Assembly (NCBI GenBank): GCA_034509735.1
Contig: JACGWO010000003.1
Location: 186,001-250,000, forward strand
Reading direction: 5' to 3'
Length of the DNA stretch: 64,000 nucleotides
From: Sesamum alatum
Lineage: Eukaryota; Streptophyta; Magnoliopsida; Lamiales; Pedaliaceae
Below are positions 11,391 to 24,900 of the stretch, piece after piece (position 1 is the first letter of the stretch; each line of letters starts with the position of its first letter). Under the pieces are notes generated by a model. It did not search any database. It was not told the DNA's origin and was given only the letters and a program-made list of their open reading frames with translations. The translations under genes were made by a program, and so were the position numbers.

Positions 11391-13369
11391 TGTAAGATAA
11401 TGTGGATCGTCCCGGGAAAAGCGCGAATGCGGAAGCGCGGTATAATTAAAAAAATAAAACGGAATTTAAACATGCTTTTAAATTAAAACACGTTTCAAAG
11501 GGTGTGCCTTTGAAATTTCCCGGGCATTCGGTGTATCTCATGAACGTATAACATTAAAATAAATCATGGAGGCCATAGGGTTGAAAATTAAAGAGGGACG
11601 AAAATTTAAAAACGAGACCTACCGTTGTCGTTTTCGTCTTCAACGGCTACACGCGTTGTTCCCCGTTTTGCACCAAGATCTCGTTCTTGAGACCCTCCAA
11701 ATCGTGACACACGATCCACCCACGTATCTTGCACGTCGTGCTAGCAACGAACAAGTGTATGATTTTGGAGTGGATGAATCAATAACACATTATCAATTAA
11801 TGGTATTGATTCATCAAGATTCTAATGTTCCAAGAACAAAAGAATCAAGAAAATAATTTTTCTTGAGAGAGAGAGAGGGCGGACGAGAGAGATGGGAGAG
11901 AGAGATCCGTGTGTGTGTGTTGTAGTGTGTGTGTTGGAGATTCATCATCATGTAAATTGTAGGATGCTAGGGGTTTATATAGAAGAGGAGTTTAATCCTC
12001 TTTAAACTCCTCTTTTAAGAACTCTAATTTGATTAGGATTTTGACCTAGTCAAAGTCCTAGTCAAACTAGTGTTTTGACCTAGTCAAAACGATCCTAGCC
12101 ATCCATCTCTCCCATTGATCTCAACCGTTGATTTAATTTAATTTAATGGAATATTTAAAACCTATTTAAATATTTCCAAGAGGCTAAAATAAATATAAAT
12201 ATTATTTAAGCCCATTAAATAAATCCTTTTGATAAATCCAATTTATCAATTTAATTCCTTCTATCAAATAGAAAGAATTATTTCTCCAAGAAAAATAAAG
12301 GTCCCGATTAAATCTAATTTAATCATTCCTTCACTCCAATATTTAATTCCAAATTAAATATTTAATTGTGTGTGGATAGTGTGTGACTCTTTAGGTTCAC
12401 CATTCAGCTAGACTTGGTCGGATTCCTAGAATCCGTCCGTTACCATGGGTGGCCATCTAGCAACGGTCCATGGCACTAGAGACTAGGTGAAATATTCAGG
12501 GATGAACATTTAGGCTCTAACAGTACGTTTGTCCTTCTGTCTTCGGTCTCATCACTTAGTGTCTAGGGCACGGATAACGCAGGTACCCATCTTGGACCTA
12601 AGTGTCGGTCTGTCCTCACTAAACGCCGCAAGGGAAACCTTCCCTTCTGTTCAGTCACTGTGGCCACAGTTTTAGGGACAAGACCTAGAGCATACATGAG
12701 ACTCAACTGTCAAAACCTATTGACAGGAGACAGATCCTTTCTTGGAAACTACTGTCACTTTGCACACCAGGACTGCACTAGACATGGCTTATGACTACCA
12801 AAGAGAATTCTGGCAATCTCTCACCATACCTAAGATACAGCCCTGATGTACAGGTAAACTCAGCAATTCCTCAAGTCAAAGGACTTGACCTGTACCGTTG
12901 GAACCGGGAATACTCGTCATACCTTGCAGACCATACTCAAGGTCCTCCGTAAGACGGTTCCCACGAGTCACCTCAGTCAGCTGCGTCCTCGCATGCTAAC
13001 CCACTAACACTGCTTAGACGATCCTCGTCACCCGTCGATGAAACACGACAGCAGATGCTTAGTGCAAGTCTCAAATGGAATCCCGGTACCCATTTTCGGG
13101 ATTCCTTGACTTGGAGATTTCCGGACTGATTCGGGAAGACTGATTCCATGGACCTACCTCCAAGCGTAGTCCCAGTCCCCGAAATTGATTCTCAGTCCGT
13201 GGGCTTTGTTTGCATAGTGAACAGATATAGAAAAGTGAACACAAACAAAGTAATGCCAAATGAAATTCACTTCTTTATTCATTAATGATTTATCAAAACA
13301 TTTATAATTGTCTAGACATAGGTTACATATACCCGCCAAAATTGGCTTACATGGTCACCTATTCTAACA
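11391..13369 (-). mobile_element. Solo copia LTR, family 1, minus strand
   Basis: This 1979-bp LTR has TG...CA ends (TGTAAGATAATG...TTCTAACA as read on the plus strand) and no internal region. It is flanked by perfect CTTTG target duplications inside one satellite monomer. Such structures arise when the two LTRs of one element recombine and delete the interior. The reverse-strand TATA motif is at 11,974-11,982 and the W-box cluster at 12,041-12,087. A 96-codon frame at 11,566-11,856, antisense to the LTR, also occurs in other copies. Confidence 0.97.
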
Positions 13370-13374
13370 CTTTG
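13370..13374. repeat. 5-bp target-site duplication, right copy (CTTTG)
   Basis: This is identical to 11,386-11,390 and restores the interrupted satellite monomer. Confidence 0.95.
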
Positions 13375-15980
13375 TACCTTTGCGCAACGGTAAACTCTTT
13401 TAAAAAAATTTAGACACTAATGAACTTTTATCTTTGCCATATCAAGGGCTTCGAGAACCTTAATAATCAATCGTACGTCCGGATACATGCCTAATACTCA
13501 ACACAATCGTAGGAAATACCTTTTGTTTTTAGTCCTTATCATTGACTGATAGATGACTCATTCTGACTATAAATATATTTGTATTAACTATAATAATCAA
13601 TATTAAAGCCACTCTTCGATTATACGACTAGGACACCATCTTATTCAACATAAAAATGCACTAGTACCACATCTAAAACACTCGTTTGAGTCATGTCTCA
13701 GCTTTGTTCCTTTGCGTAACGACAAACTCTTTTAAACAAATTTAGACACTTATTCCCTTTTATCTTTGCCATATCGAGGACTTGGTCAACTTTCATAATC
13801 AATCGTACGTCCGGATACATGCCTAATACTCAACACAATCGTAGGAAACACCTTGTGTTTTCAGTCCTTATCATTGACTGATAGATGACTCAATTCTGGC
13901 TATAAATATATTCTTATTGACTCTAAAAATACATATTAAAGGCACTCTTCGATTATACGACTAGGACTCCAATTTATTCAACATAAAAGTGCACTAGGAC
14001 TACATCTAGAACACTCTTTTGAGCCATGGTTTCAGCTTTGTACCTTTGCGCAACGACAAACTCCTTTAAACAAATTTAGACACTAATGCACTTTTATCTT
14101 TGCCATATTGAGGACTTGGACAACCTTCATAATCAATCATACATCCGGATACATGCCTAACACTCAACACATCGTAGGAAACACCTTTTGTTTTCAGTCC
14201 TTATCATTGACTGGTAGATGACTCATTCGGGTTATAAATATATTCGTATTAACTATAACAATCAATATTAAAGCCACTCTTCGATTATACGACTCGGACT
14301 CCATCTTTTTCAACATAAAAATGCACTAGGACTATATAGCACAGTCTTTTGAGCCATGAACTCAGCTTTGTACATTTTCGCAACGACAAACTGCTTTAAA
14401 CAAATTTAGATACTAATGCACTTTTATCTTTGCCATATCGAGGGCTTGGTCAACTTTCGTAATCAATTGTACATACGGATATATGCCTAGTACTCAACAC
14501 AATCGTAGGGAACACCTTGTGTTTTCAGTCCTTATCATTGACTGATAGATGACTCATTTCTGGCTATAAATATATTCGTATTGACTCTAATAATCAATAT
14601 TAAAGCCACTCTTCGATTATACGACAAGGACTCCACGTTATTAAACATAAAAATACACTAAGAGTACATCTAAAACACTCTTTTGAGCCATGAACTCAGC
14701 TTTGTACATTTGCGTAATGACAAACTCCTTTAAACAAATTTAGAAACTAATTCACATTTATCTTTGTCATATCGAGGACTTGGAAAACCTTTATAATCAA
14801 TCGTACATCCGGATACATGCCTAATACTCAAAACAATCGTAGGAAACACCTTTTGTTTTCAGACCTTATCATTTACTGATAGATGACTCAATTTGGCTAT
14901 TAATATATACGTATCAACTCTAATAATCAATATGAACTCTTTTAAACAAATTTAGACACTTATTCAACATAAAAATGCACTAGTACTACATCTAGAACAC
15001 TCTTTTGAGCCATGGACTTAGCTTTGTACCTTTGCGCAACGAGAAACTCATATATGCAAATTTAGACACTAATGCACTTTTATCTTTATCAATATCGAGG
15101 GCTTGGAAAACCTTCATAATCAATCGGACGTCCGGATACATGCCTAATACTCAACACAATCGTAGAAAACACCTTATGTTATCAGTCCCTATCATTGACT
15201 GATAGATGAATCATTTTCGGCTATAAATATATTCGTATTAACTCTAATAATCAATATTAAAACCACTCTTCGATTATACGACTAGGACACAATCTTACTC
15301 AACATAAAAATGCACTAGTACTACATCTAAAACACTCGTTTGAGGCATGGACTCAGCTTTGTTCCTTTGCTCAACGACAAACTCTTTTAAACAAATTTAG
15401 ACACTTATTCCCTTTTACCTTTGCCATATCGAGGGCTTGGTCAACATTCATAATCAATTGTACGTTCGGATACATGCCTAATACTCAACACAATCGTAGG
15501 AAACATCTTGTGTTTTCAGTCCTTATTATTTATTGATAAATAACTCATTTTTGGCTATAAATATATTCGTATTGACTCTAATAATCAATATTAAACGCAC
15601 ACTTCGATTATACGACTAGGAATTCATGTTATTCAGCATAAAAATGGACTAGGACTACATCTAGAACACTCTTTTGAGTCATGGACTCAGCTTTCTATCT
15701 TTGCGCAACGACAAACTCCTTTAAATAAATTTAGACACTAATGCACTTTTATCTTTGCCATATCCTGAACTTGGAGAACCTTCACAATCAATCCTGCGTC
15801 CGGATACATGCCTAATATCGAGGGATTGGAGAACCTTCATAAATAATCGTACGTCCGGATACATGCCTAATACTCAACATCATAGTAGGAAACACGTTGT
15901 GCTTTCAGTCCTTATCATTGACAGATAGATAACTCATTTTTGGCTATAAATATATTCGTATTGACTCTAATAATCAATAT
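13370..15980. repeat. 334-bp satellite array, block A (right part)
   Basis: The same monomer type as left of the solo LTR continues in register. Two rearranged monomers stand out. At about 14,930-14,965 a 30-bp piece from mid-monomer replaces the normal monomer start. At about 15,755-15,871 a segment of about 60 bp ('cttggagaacc...catgcctaata') is tandemly duplicated. No genes. Confidence 0.95.
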
Positions 15981-18900
15981 TAAAGCCACTCTTCGATTAT
16001 ATGACTAGGAGTCCATCTTATTCAACATAAAATTACACTAGAACTACATCTAGAACACTCTTTTGAGCCATCAACTCAGCTTTGTACCTTTGCGCAACGA
16101 CAAACTCCTTTTGACAAGTTTAAACAGTAATGCACTTTTATTTTTGTCATAACTAGGGGGCTTGGAGAACCTTCATAATCAATCGTACGTCCGGATACAT
16201 GCCTAATACTCAACAGAATTGTAGGAAACACGTTGTGCTTTCAGTCCTTATCATTGACAGATAGATGACTCATTTTTTGCTATAAATATATTCGTATTGA
16301 CTCTAATAATCAATATTAAAGCCAGTCTTTGATTATATGACTAGGAGTCCATCTTATTCAACATAAAAATGCACTAGGACTATATCTAGAACACTCTTTT
16401 GTGCCATGGACTCAGCTTTGTACCTTTGCGCAACGACAAACTCCTTTTGACTAGTTTAGACAGAAATGCACTTTTATCTTTGCCATATCGAGGGCTTGGA
16501 GAACCTTCATAATCAATCGTACATCCGGATACATGCCTAATACTCAACAGAATTGTAGGAAACACGTTCTGCTTTCAATCCTTATCATTAACAGATAGAT
16601 GACTCATTTTTTACTATAAAAATATTCGTATTGACTCTAATAATCAATATTAAAGCCAGTCTTCAATTATATGACTAGGAGTCCATCTTATTCAACATAA
16701 AAAATGCACTAGGACTATATCTAGAACACTCTTTTGTGCCATGGACTCAGCTTTGTACCTTTGTGCAATGACAAACTCCTTTTAACCAGTTTAGAGACTA
16801 ATCCACTTTTATATTTGCCATATCGAGAGTTTGGAGAACCTTCACAAACAATCGTACGTCTGGATACATGCCTAATACTCAACATAATAGTAGGCTACAC
16901 CTTGTGCTTTCAGTCCTTATCATTGACTGTTAGATGACTCATGTCTTGCTATAATATATTCTTATTGACTCTAATAATCAATATTAATGCCACTCTTCGA
17001 TTATATGACTAGGAGTCCATCTTATTCAACATAAAAAGCACTAGGACTATATCTAGAATACTCTTTTGTGCCATGGACTCAGCTTTGTACCTTTGCGCAA
17101 CGAGAAATTCCTTTTAACAAGTTTAGACTCTAATCCACTTTTATCTTTGCCATATCGAGGGCTTGGAGAACCTTCATAATCAATCGTACGTCCGGATACA
17201 TGCCTAATTCTCAACACAATCGTAGGAAACACCTTGTGCTTTCACTCCTTATCATTGACTGATAGATGACTCATTTTTTGCTATAAATTTATTCGTATTG
17301 ACTCTAATAATCAATATTAAAGCCACTCTTCGATTATATGACTAGGAGTCCATCTTATTCAGCATAAAAATATACTAGAACTACATCTAGAACACTCTTT
17401 TGTGCCATGCACTCAACTTTGTACCTTTGTGCAATGACAAACTCCTTTTAACCAGTTTAGACACTAGTCCACTTTTATCTTTGCCATATCGAGAGTTTGG
17501 AGAACCTTCATAAACAATCGTACGTCCGGATACATGCCTAATACTCAACACAATAGTAGGAAAAAGTTTGTGCTTTCAGTCCTTATCATTGACAGTTGGG
17601 TGACTCATATTTTGCTATAAATATATTCGTATTGACTCTAATAATCAATATTAAATCCACTCTTCGATTATATGACTAGGAGTCCATCTTATTCAACATA
17701 AAAATACACTAGGACTACATCTAGAACAATCTTTTGAGCCATCGACTCAGCTTTGTACCTTTGCGCAACGACAAATTCCTTTTAACAAGTTTAAACAGTA
17801 ATGCACTTTTATCTTTGCCATATCGAGGGCTTGGAGAACCTTCATAATCAATCGTACGTCCGGATACATGCCTAATACCTAACAGAATTGTAGGAAACAC
17901 GTTGTGCTTTTAGTCCTTATCATTGACAAATAAATGACTCATTTTTTGCTATAAATATATTCGTATTGACTCTAATAATCAATATTAAAGCCAGTCTTCG
18001 ATTATATGACTAGGAGTCCATCTTATTCAACATAAAAATGCACTAGGACTATATCTAGAACACTCTTTTGTGCCATGGACTCAGCTTTGTACCTTTGCGC
18101 AACGACAAATTCCTTTTAACAAGTTTAGACACTAATCCACTTTCATCTTTGCCATATCGAGGGCTTGGAGAACCTTCATAAACAATCGTGCGTCCAGATA
18201 CATGTCTCATACTCAAAACAATAGTATGAAACACGTTGTGCTTTCAGTCCTTATCATTGACAGATAGATGACCCATTTTTTGCTATAAATATATTCGTAT
18301 TGACTCTAATAATCAATATTAAAGCCAGTCTTCGATTATAAGACTAGGAGTCCATCTTATTCAACATAAAAATGCACTAGGACTATATCTAGAACACTCT
18401 TTTGTGCCATGGACATAGTTTTGTACCTTTTGCGCAACGACAAATTACTTTTAATAAGTTTAGACGCTAATCCACTTTCATCTTTGCCATATCGAGGGCT
18501 TGGAGAACCTTCATAATCAATTGTGCGTCCAGATACATGCCTCATGCTCAAAACAATAGTAGGAAACACGTTGTGCTTTCAGTCCTTATCATTGACAGAT
18601 AAATGACTCATTTTTGGCTATAAATATATTCGTATTGACTCTAATAATCAATATTAAAGGCAGTCTTTGATTATATGATTAGGAGTCCATCTTATTCAAC
18701 ATAAAATGCACTAGGACTATATCTAGAACACTCTTTTGTGCCATGGACTCAGCTTTGTACCTTTGCGCAACGAGAAATTACTTTTAACAAGTTTAGACAC
18801 TAATCCACTTTCATCTTTGCCATATCGAGGGCTTGGAGAACTTTCAAAATCAATCGTGCGTCCAGATAGATGCCTCATACTCAAAACAATAGTAGGAAAC

Positions 18901-21900
18901 ACGTTGTGCTTTCAGTCCTTATCATTGACAGATAATTGACTCATTTTTGGCTATAAAGATATTCGTATTGACTCTAATAATCAATATTAAAGCCAGTCTT
19001 CGATTATATGACTAGGAGTCTATATTATTCAACATAAAAAATGCACTAGGACTATATCTAGAATACTCTTTTTTGCCATGGACTCAGCTTTGCACCTTTG
19101 TGCAACGACAAATTACTTTTTAACAAGTTTAGACACTAATCAACTTTTATCCTTGCCATATCAAGGGGTTGGACAACCTTCATAATCAATCGTACGTCCG
19201 GATACATGCCTAATTCTCAACACAATCGCAGGAAACACCTTGTGCTTTCAGTCCTTATCACTGACAGATAGATGACTATTTTTTTGCAATAAATTTATTC
19301 GTATTGACTCTAATATTCAATATTAAAGTCACTCTTCTATTGTATGACTAGGAGTCCATCTTATTCAACATAAAAATACACTAGCACTACATCTAGAACA
19401 CTCTTTTGTGCCATGCACTCAACTTTGTACCTTTGTGCAATGACAAACTCCTTTTAACCAGTTTAGACACTAGTCCACTTTTATCTTTGCCATATCGAGA
19501 GTTTGGAGAACCTTCATAAACAATCGTACGTCCGGATACATGCCTAATACTCAACACAATAGTAGGAAAAAGTTTGTGCTTTCAGTCCTTATCATTGACA
19601 GTTGGGTGACTCATATTTTGCTATAAATATATTCGTATTGACTCTAATAATCAATATTAAATCCACTCTTCGATTATATGACTAGGAGTCCATTCTTATT
19701 CAACATAAAAATACACTAGGACTAAATCTAAAACAATCTTTTGAGCCATCGACTCAGCTTTGTACCTTTGCGCAACGACAAATTCCTTTTAACAAGTTTA
19801 AACAGTAATGCACTTTTATCTTTGCCATATCGAGGGCTTGGAGAACCTTCATAAGCAATCGTACGTCCGGATACATGCCTAATACCTAACAGAATTGTAG
19901 GAAACACGTTGTGCTTTTAGTCCTTATCATTGACAAATAAATGACTCATTTTTTTGCTATAAATATATTCGTATTGACTCTAATAATCAATATTAAAGCC
20001 AGTCTTCGATTATATGACTAGGAGTCCATCTTATTCAACATAAAAATGCACTAGGACTATATCTAGAACACTCTTTTGTGCCATGGACTCAGCTTTGTAC
20101 CTTTGCGCAACGACAAATTCCTTTTAACAAGTTTAGACACTAATCCACTTTCATCTTTGCCATATCGAGGGCTTGGAGAACCTTCATAAACAATCGTGTG
20201 TCCAGATACATGCCTCATACTCAAAACAATAGTATGAAACACGTTGTGCTTTCAGTCCTTATCATTGACAGATAGATGACCCATTTTTTGCTATAAATAT
20301 ATTCGTATTGACTCTAATAATCAATATTAAAGCCAGTCTTCGATTATAAGACTAGGAGTCCATCTTATTCAACATAAAATGCACTAGGACTATATCTAGA
20401 ACACTCTTTTGTGCCATGGACATAGTTTTGTACCTTTGCGCAACGACAAATTACTTTTAATAAGTTTAGACGCTAATCCACTTTCATCTTTGCCATATCG
20501 AGGGCTTGGAGAACCTTCATAATCAATTGTGCGTCCAGATACATGCCTCATACTCAAAACAATAGTAGGAAACACGTTGTGCTTTCAGTCCTTATCATTG
20601 ACAGATAAATGAGTCATTTTTGGCTATAAATATATTCGTATTGACTCTAATAATCAATATTAAAGGCAGTCTTTGATTATATGATTAGGAGTCCATCTTA
20701 TTCAACATAAAAATGCACTAGGACTATATCTAGAACACTCTTTTGTGCCATGGACTCAGCTTTGTACCTTTGCGCAACGAGAAATTACTTTTAACAAGTT
20801 TAGACACTAATCCACTTTCATCTTTCCCATATCGAGGGCTTGGAGAACTTTCAAAATCAATCGTGCGTCCAGATAGATGCCTCATACTCAAAACAATAGT
20901 AGGAAACACGTTGTGCTTTCAGTCCTTATCATTGACAGATAGATGACTCATTTTTGGCTATAAATATATTCGTTTTGACTCTAATAATCAATATTAAAGC
21001 CAGTCTTCGATTATATGACTAGGAGTCCATCTTATTCAATATAAAAATGCACTAGGACTATATCTAGAACACTCTTTTGTGCCATGGACTCAGCTTTGTA
21101 CCTTTGCGCAACGACAAATTCCTTTTAACAAATTTAGACACTAATCCACTTTCATCTTTGCCATATCGAGGGCTTGGAGAACCTTCATAATCAATCGTGC
21201 GTCCAGATACATGCCTCATACTCAAAACAATAGTAGGAAACACGTTGTGCTTTCAGTCCTTATCATTGACAGATAGATGACTCATTTTTTGCTATAAATA
21301 TATTCGTATTGACTCTAATAATTAATATTAAAGCCAGTCTTTGATTATATGACTAGGAGTCCATCTTATTCAACATAAAAATGCATTAGGACTATATCTA
21401 GAACACTCTTTTGTGCCATGGACTCAGCTTTGTACCTTTGCGCAACGACAAATTACTTTTAATAAGTTTACACACTAATCCACTTTCATCTTTGCCATAT
21501 CGAGGGCTTGGAGAACTTTCAAAATCAATCGTGCGTCCAGATAGATGCCTCATACTCAAAACAATAGTAGGAAACACGTTGTGCTTTTAGTCCTTATCCT
21601 TGACAGATAAATGACTCATTTTTGGCTATAAATATATTCGTATTGACTCTAATAATCAATATTAAAGCCAGTCTTCGATTATATGACTAGGAGTTTATCT
21701 TATTAAACATAAAAATGCACTAGGACTATATCTAGAATACTCTTTTGTGCCATGGACTCAGCTTTGTACCTTTGCGCAACGAGAAATTACTTTTAACAAG
21801 TTTAGACACTAATCCACTTTCATCTTTCCCATATCGAGGGCTTGGAGAACTTTCAAAATCAATCGTGCGTCCAGATAGATGCCTCATACTCAAAACAATA

Positions 21901-24900
21901 GTAGAAAACACGTTGTGCTTTCAGTCCTTATCATTGACAGGTAATTGACTCATTTTTTGCTATAAAGATATTCGTATTGACTCTAATAATCAATATTAAA
22001 GCCAGTCTTCGATTATATGACTAGGAGTCTATATTATTCAACATAAAAATGCACTAGGACTATATCTAGAATACTCTTTTTTGCCATGGACTCAGCTTTG
22101 CACCTTTGTGCAACGACAAATTACTTTTAACAAGTTTAGACACTAATCAACTTTTATCCTTGCCATATCAAGGGGTTGGAGAACCTTCATAATCAATCGT
22201 ACGTCCGGATACATGCCTAATTCTCAACACAATCGCAGGAAACACCTTGTGCTTTCAGTCCTTATCACTGACAGATAGATGACTATTTTTTGCAATAAAT
22301 TTATTCGTATTGACTCTAATATTCAATATTAAAGTCACTCTTCTATTGTATGACTAGGAGTCCATCTTATTCAACATAAAAATACACTAGCACTACATCT
22401 AGAACACTCTTTTGTGCCATGCACTCAACTTTGTACCTTTGTGCAATGGTAAACTCCTTTTAACCAGTTTAGACACTAATCCACTTTTATCTTTGCCATA
22501 TCGAGAGTTTGGAGAACCTTCATAAACAATCGTACGTCCGGATACATGCCTAATCCTCAACACAATAGTAGGAAACAGTTTGTGCTTTCAGTCCTTATCA
22601 TTGACTGTTAGATGACTCATGTTTTGCTAAGAATATATTTCGTATTGACTCTAATAATCAAATACTAAAGACTCTTTCGATTATATGACTAGGAATCCAT
22701 CTTATTCAACATAAAAATACACTAGGACTACATCTAGAACACTCTTTTGAGCCATCGACTCAGCTTTGTACCTTTGTGCAACGACAAATTCCTTTTGACA
22801 AGTTTAAGTAGTAATGCACTTTTATCTTTGCCATATCGAGGGCTTGGAGTACCTTCATAATCAATCGTACGTCCGGATACATGCCTAATACTCAACTGAA
22901 TTGTAGGAAACACGTGCTTTCAGTCCTTATCATTGACAGATAGATGACTCATTTTTGGCTATAAATATATTCGTTTTGACTCTAATAATCAATATTAAAG
23001 CCAGTCTTCGATTATATGACTAGGAGTCCATCTTATTCAATATAAAAATGCACTAGGACTATATCTAGAACACTCTTTTGTGCCATGGACTCAGCTTTGT
23101 ACCTTTGCGCAACGACAAATTCCTTTTAACAAATTTAGACACTAATCCACTTTCATCTTTGCCATATCGAGGGCTTGGAGAACCTTCATAATCAATCGTG
23201 CGTCCAGATACATGCCTCATACTCAAAACAATAGTAGGAAACACGTTGTGCTTTCAGTCCTTATCATTGACAGATAGATGACTCATTTTTTTGCTATAAA
23301 TATATTCGTATTGACTCTAATAATTAATATTAAAGCCAGTCTTTTGATTATATGACTAGGAGTCTCATCTTATTCAACATAAAAATGCACTAGGACTATA
23401 TCTAGAACACTCTTTTGTGCCATGGACTCAGCTTTGTACCTTTTGCGCAACGACAAATTACTTTTAATAAGTTTACACACTAATCCACTTTCATCTTTGC
23501 CATATCGAGGGCTTGGAGAACTTTCAAAATCAAATCGTGCGTCCAGATAGATGCCTCGTACTCAAAACACTAGTAGGAAACACGTTGTGCTTTTAGTCCT
23601 TATCCTTGACAGATAAATGACTCATTTTTGGCTATAAATATATTCGTATTGACTCTAATAATCAATATTAAAGCCAGTCTTTCGATTATATGACTAGGAG
23701 TTTATCTTATTAAACATAAAAATGCACTAGGACTATATCTAGAATACTCTTTTGTGCCATGGACTCAGCTTTGTACCTTTGCGCAACGAGAAATTACTTT
23801 TTAACAAGTTTAGACACTAATCCACTTTCATCTTTCCCATATCGAGGCTTGGAGAACTTTCAAATCAATCGTGCGTCCAGATAGATGCCTCATACTCAAA
23901 ACAATAGTAGAAAACACGTTGTGCTTTCAGTCCTTATCATTGACAGGTAATTGACTCATTTTTTGCTATAAAGATATTCGTATTGACTCTAATAATCAAT
24001 ATTAAAGCCAGTCTTCGATTATATGTACTAGGAGTCTATATTATTCAACATAAAAGCACTAGGACTATATCTAGAATACTCTTTTTTGCCATGGACTCAG
24101 CTTTGCACCTTTGTGCAACGACAAATTACTTTTAACAAGTTTAGACACTAATCAACTTTTATCCTTGCCATATCAAGGGGTTGGAGAACCTTCATAATCA
24201 ATCGTACGTCCGGATACATGCCTAATTCTCAACACAATCGCAGGAAACACCTTGTGCTTTCAGTCCTTATCACTGACAGATAGATGACTATTTTTTTGCA
24301 ATAAATTTATTCGTATTGACTCTAATATTCAATATTAAAGTCACTCTTCTATTATATGACTAGGAGTCCATCTTATTCAACATAAAAATACAATAGCACT
24401 ACATCTAGAACACTCTTTTGTGCCATGCACTCAACTTTGTACCTTTGTGCAATGGCAAACTCCTTTTAACCAGTTTAGACACTAATCCACTTTTATCTTT
24501 GCCATATCGAGAGTTTGGAGAACCTTCATAAACAATCGTACGTCCGGATACATGCCTAATCCTCAACACAATAGTAGGAAACAGTTTGTGCTTTCAGTCC
24601 TTATCATTGACTGTTAGATGACTCATGTTTTGCTAAGAATATATTCGTATTGACTCTAATAATCAATACTAAAGACACTCTTCGATTATATGACTAGGAA
24701 TCCATCTTATTCAACATAAAATAACACTAGGACTACATCTAAACACTCTTTGAGCCATCGACTCAGCTTTGTACCTTTGTGCAACGACAAATTCCTTTTG
24801 ACAAGTTTAAGTAGTAATGCACTTTTATCTTTGCCATATCGAGGGCTTGGAGTAACTTTCATAATCAATCGTACGTCGGATACATGCCTAATACTCAACT

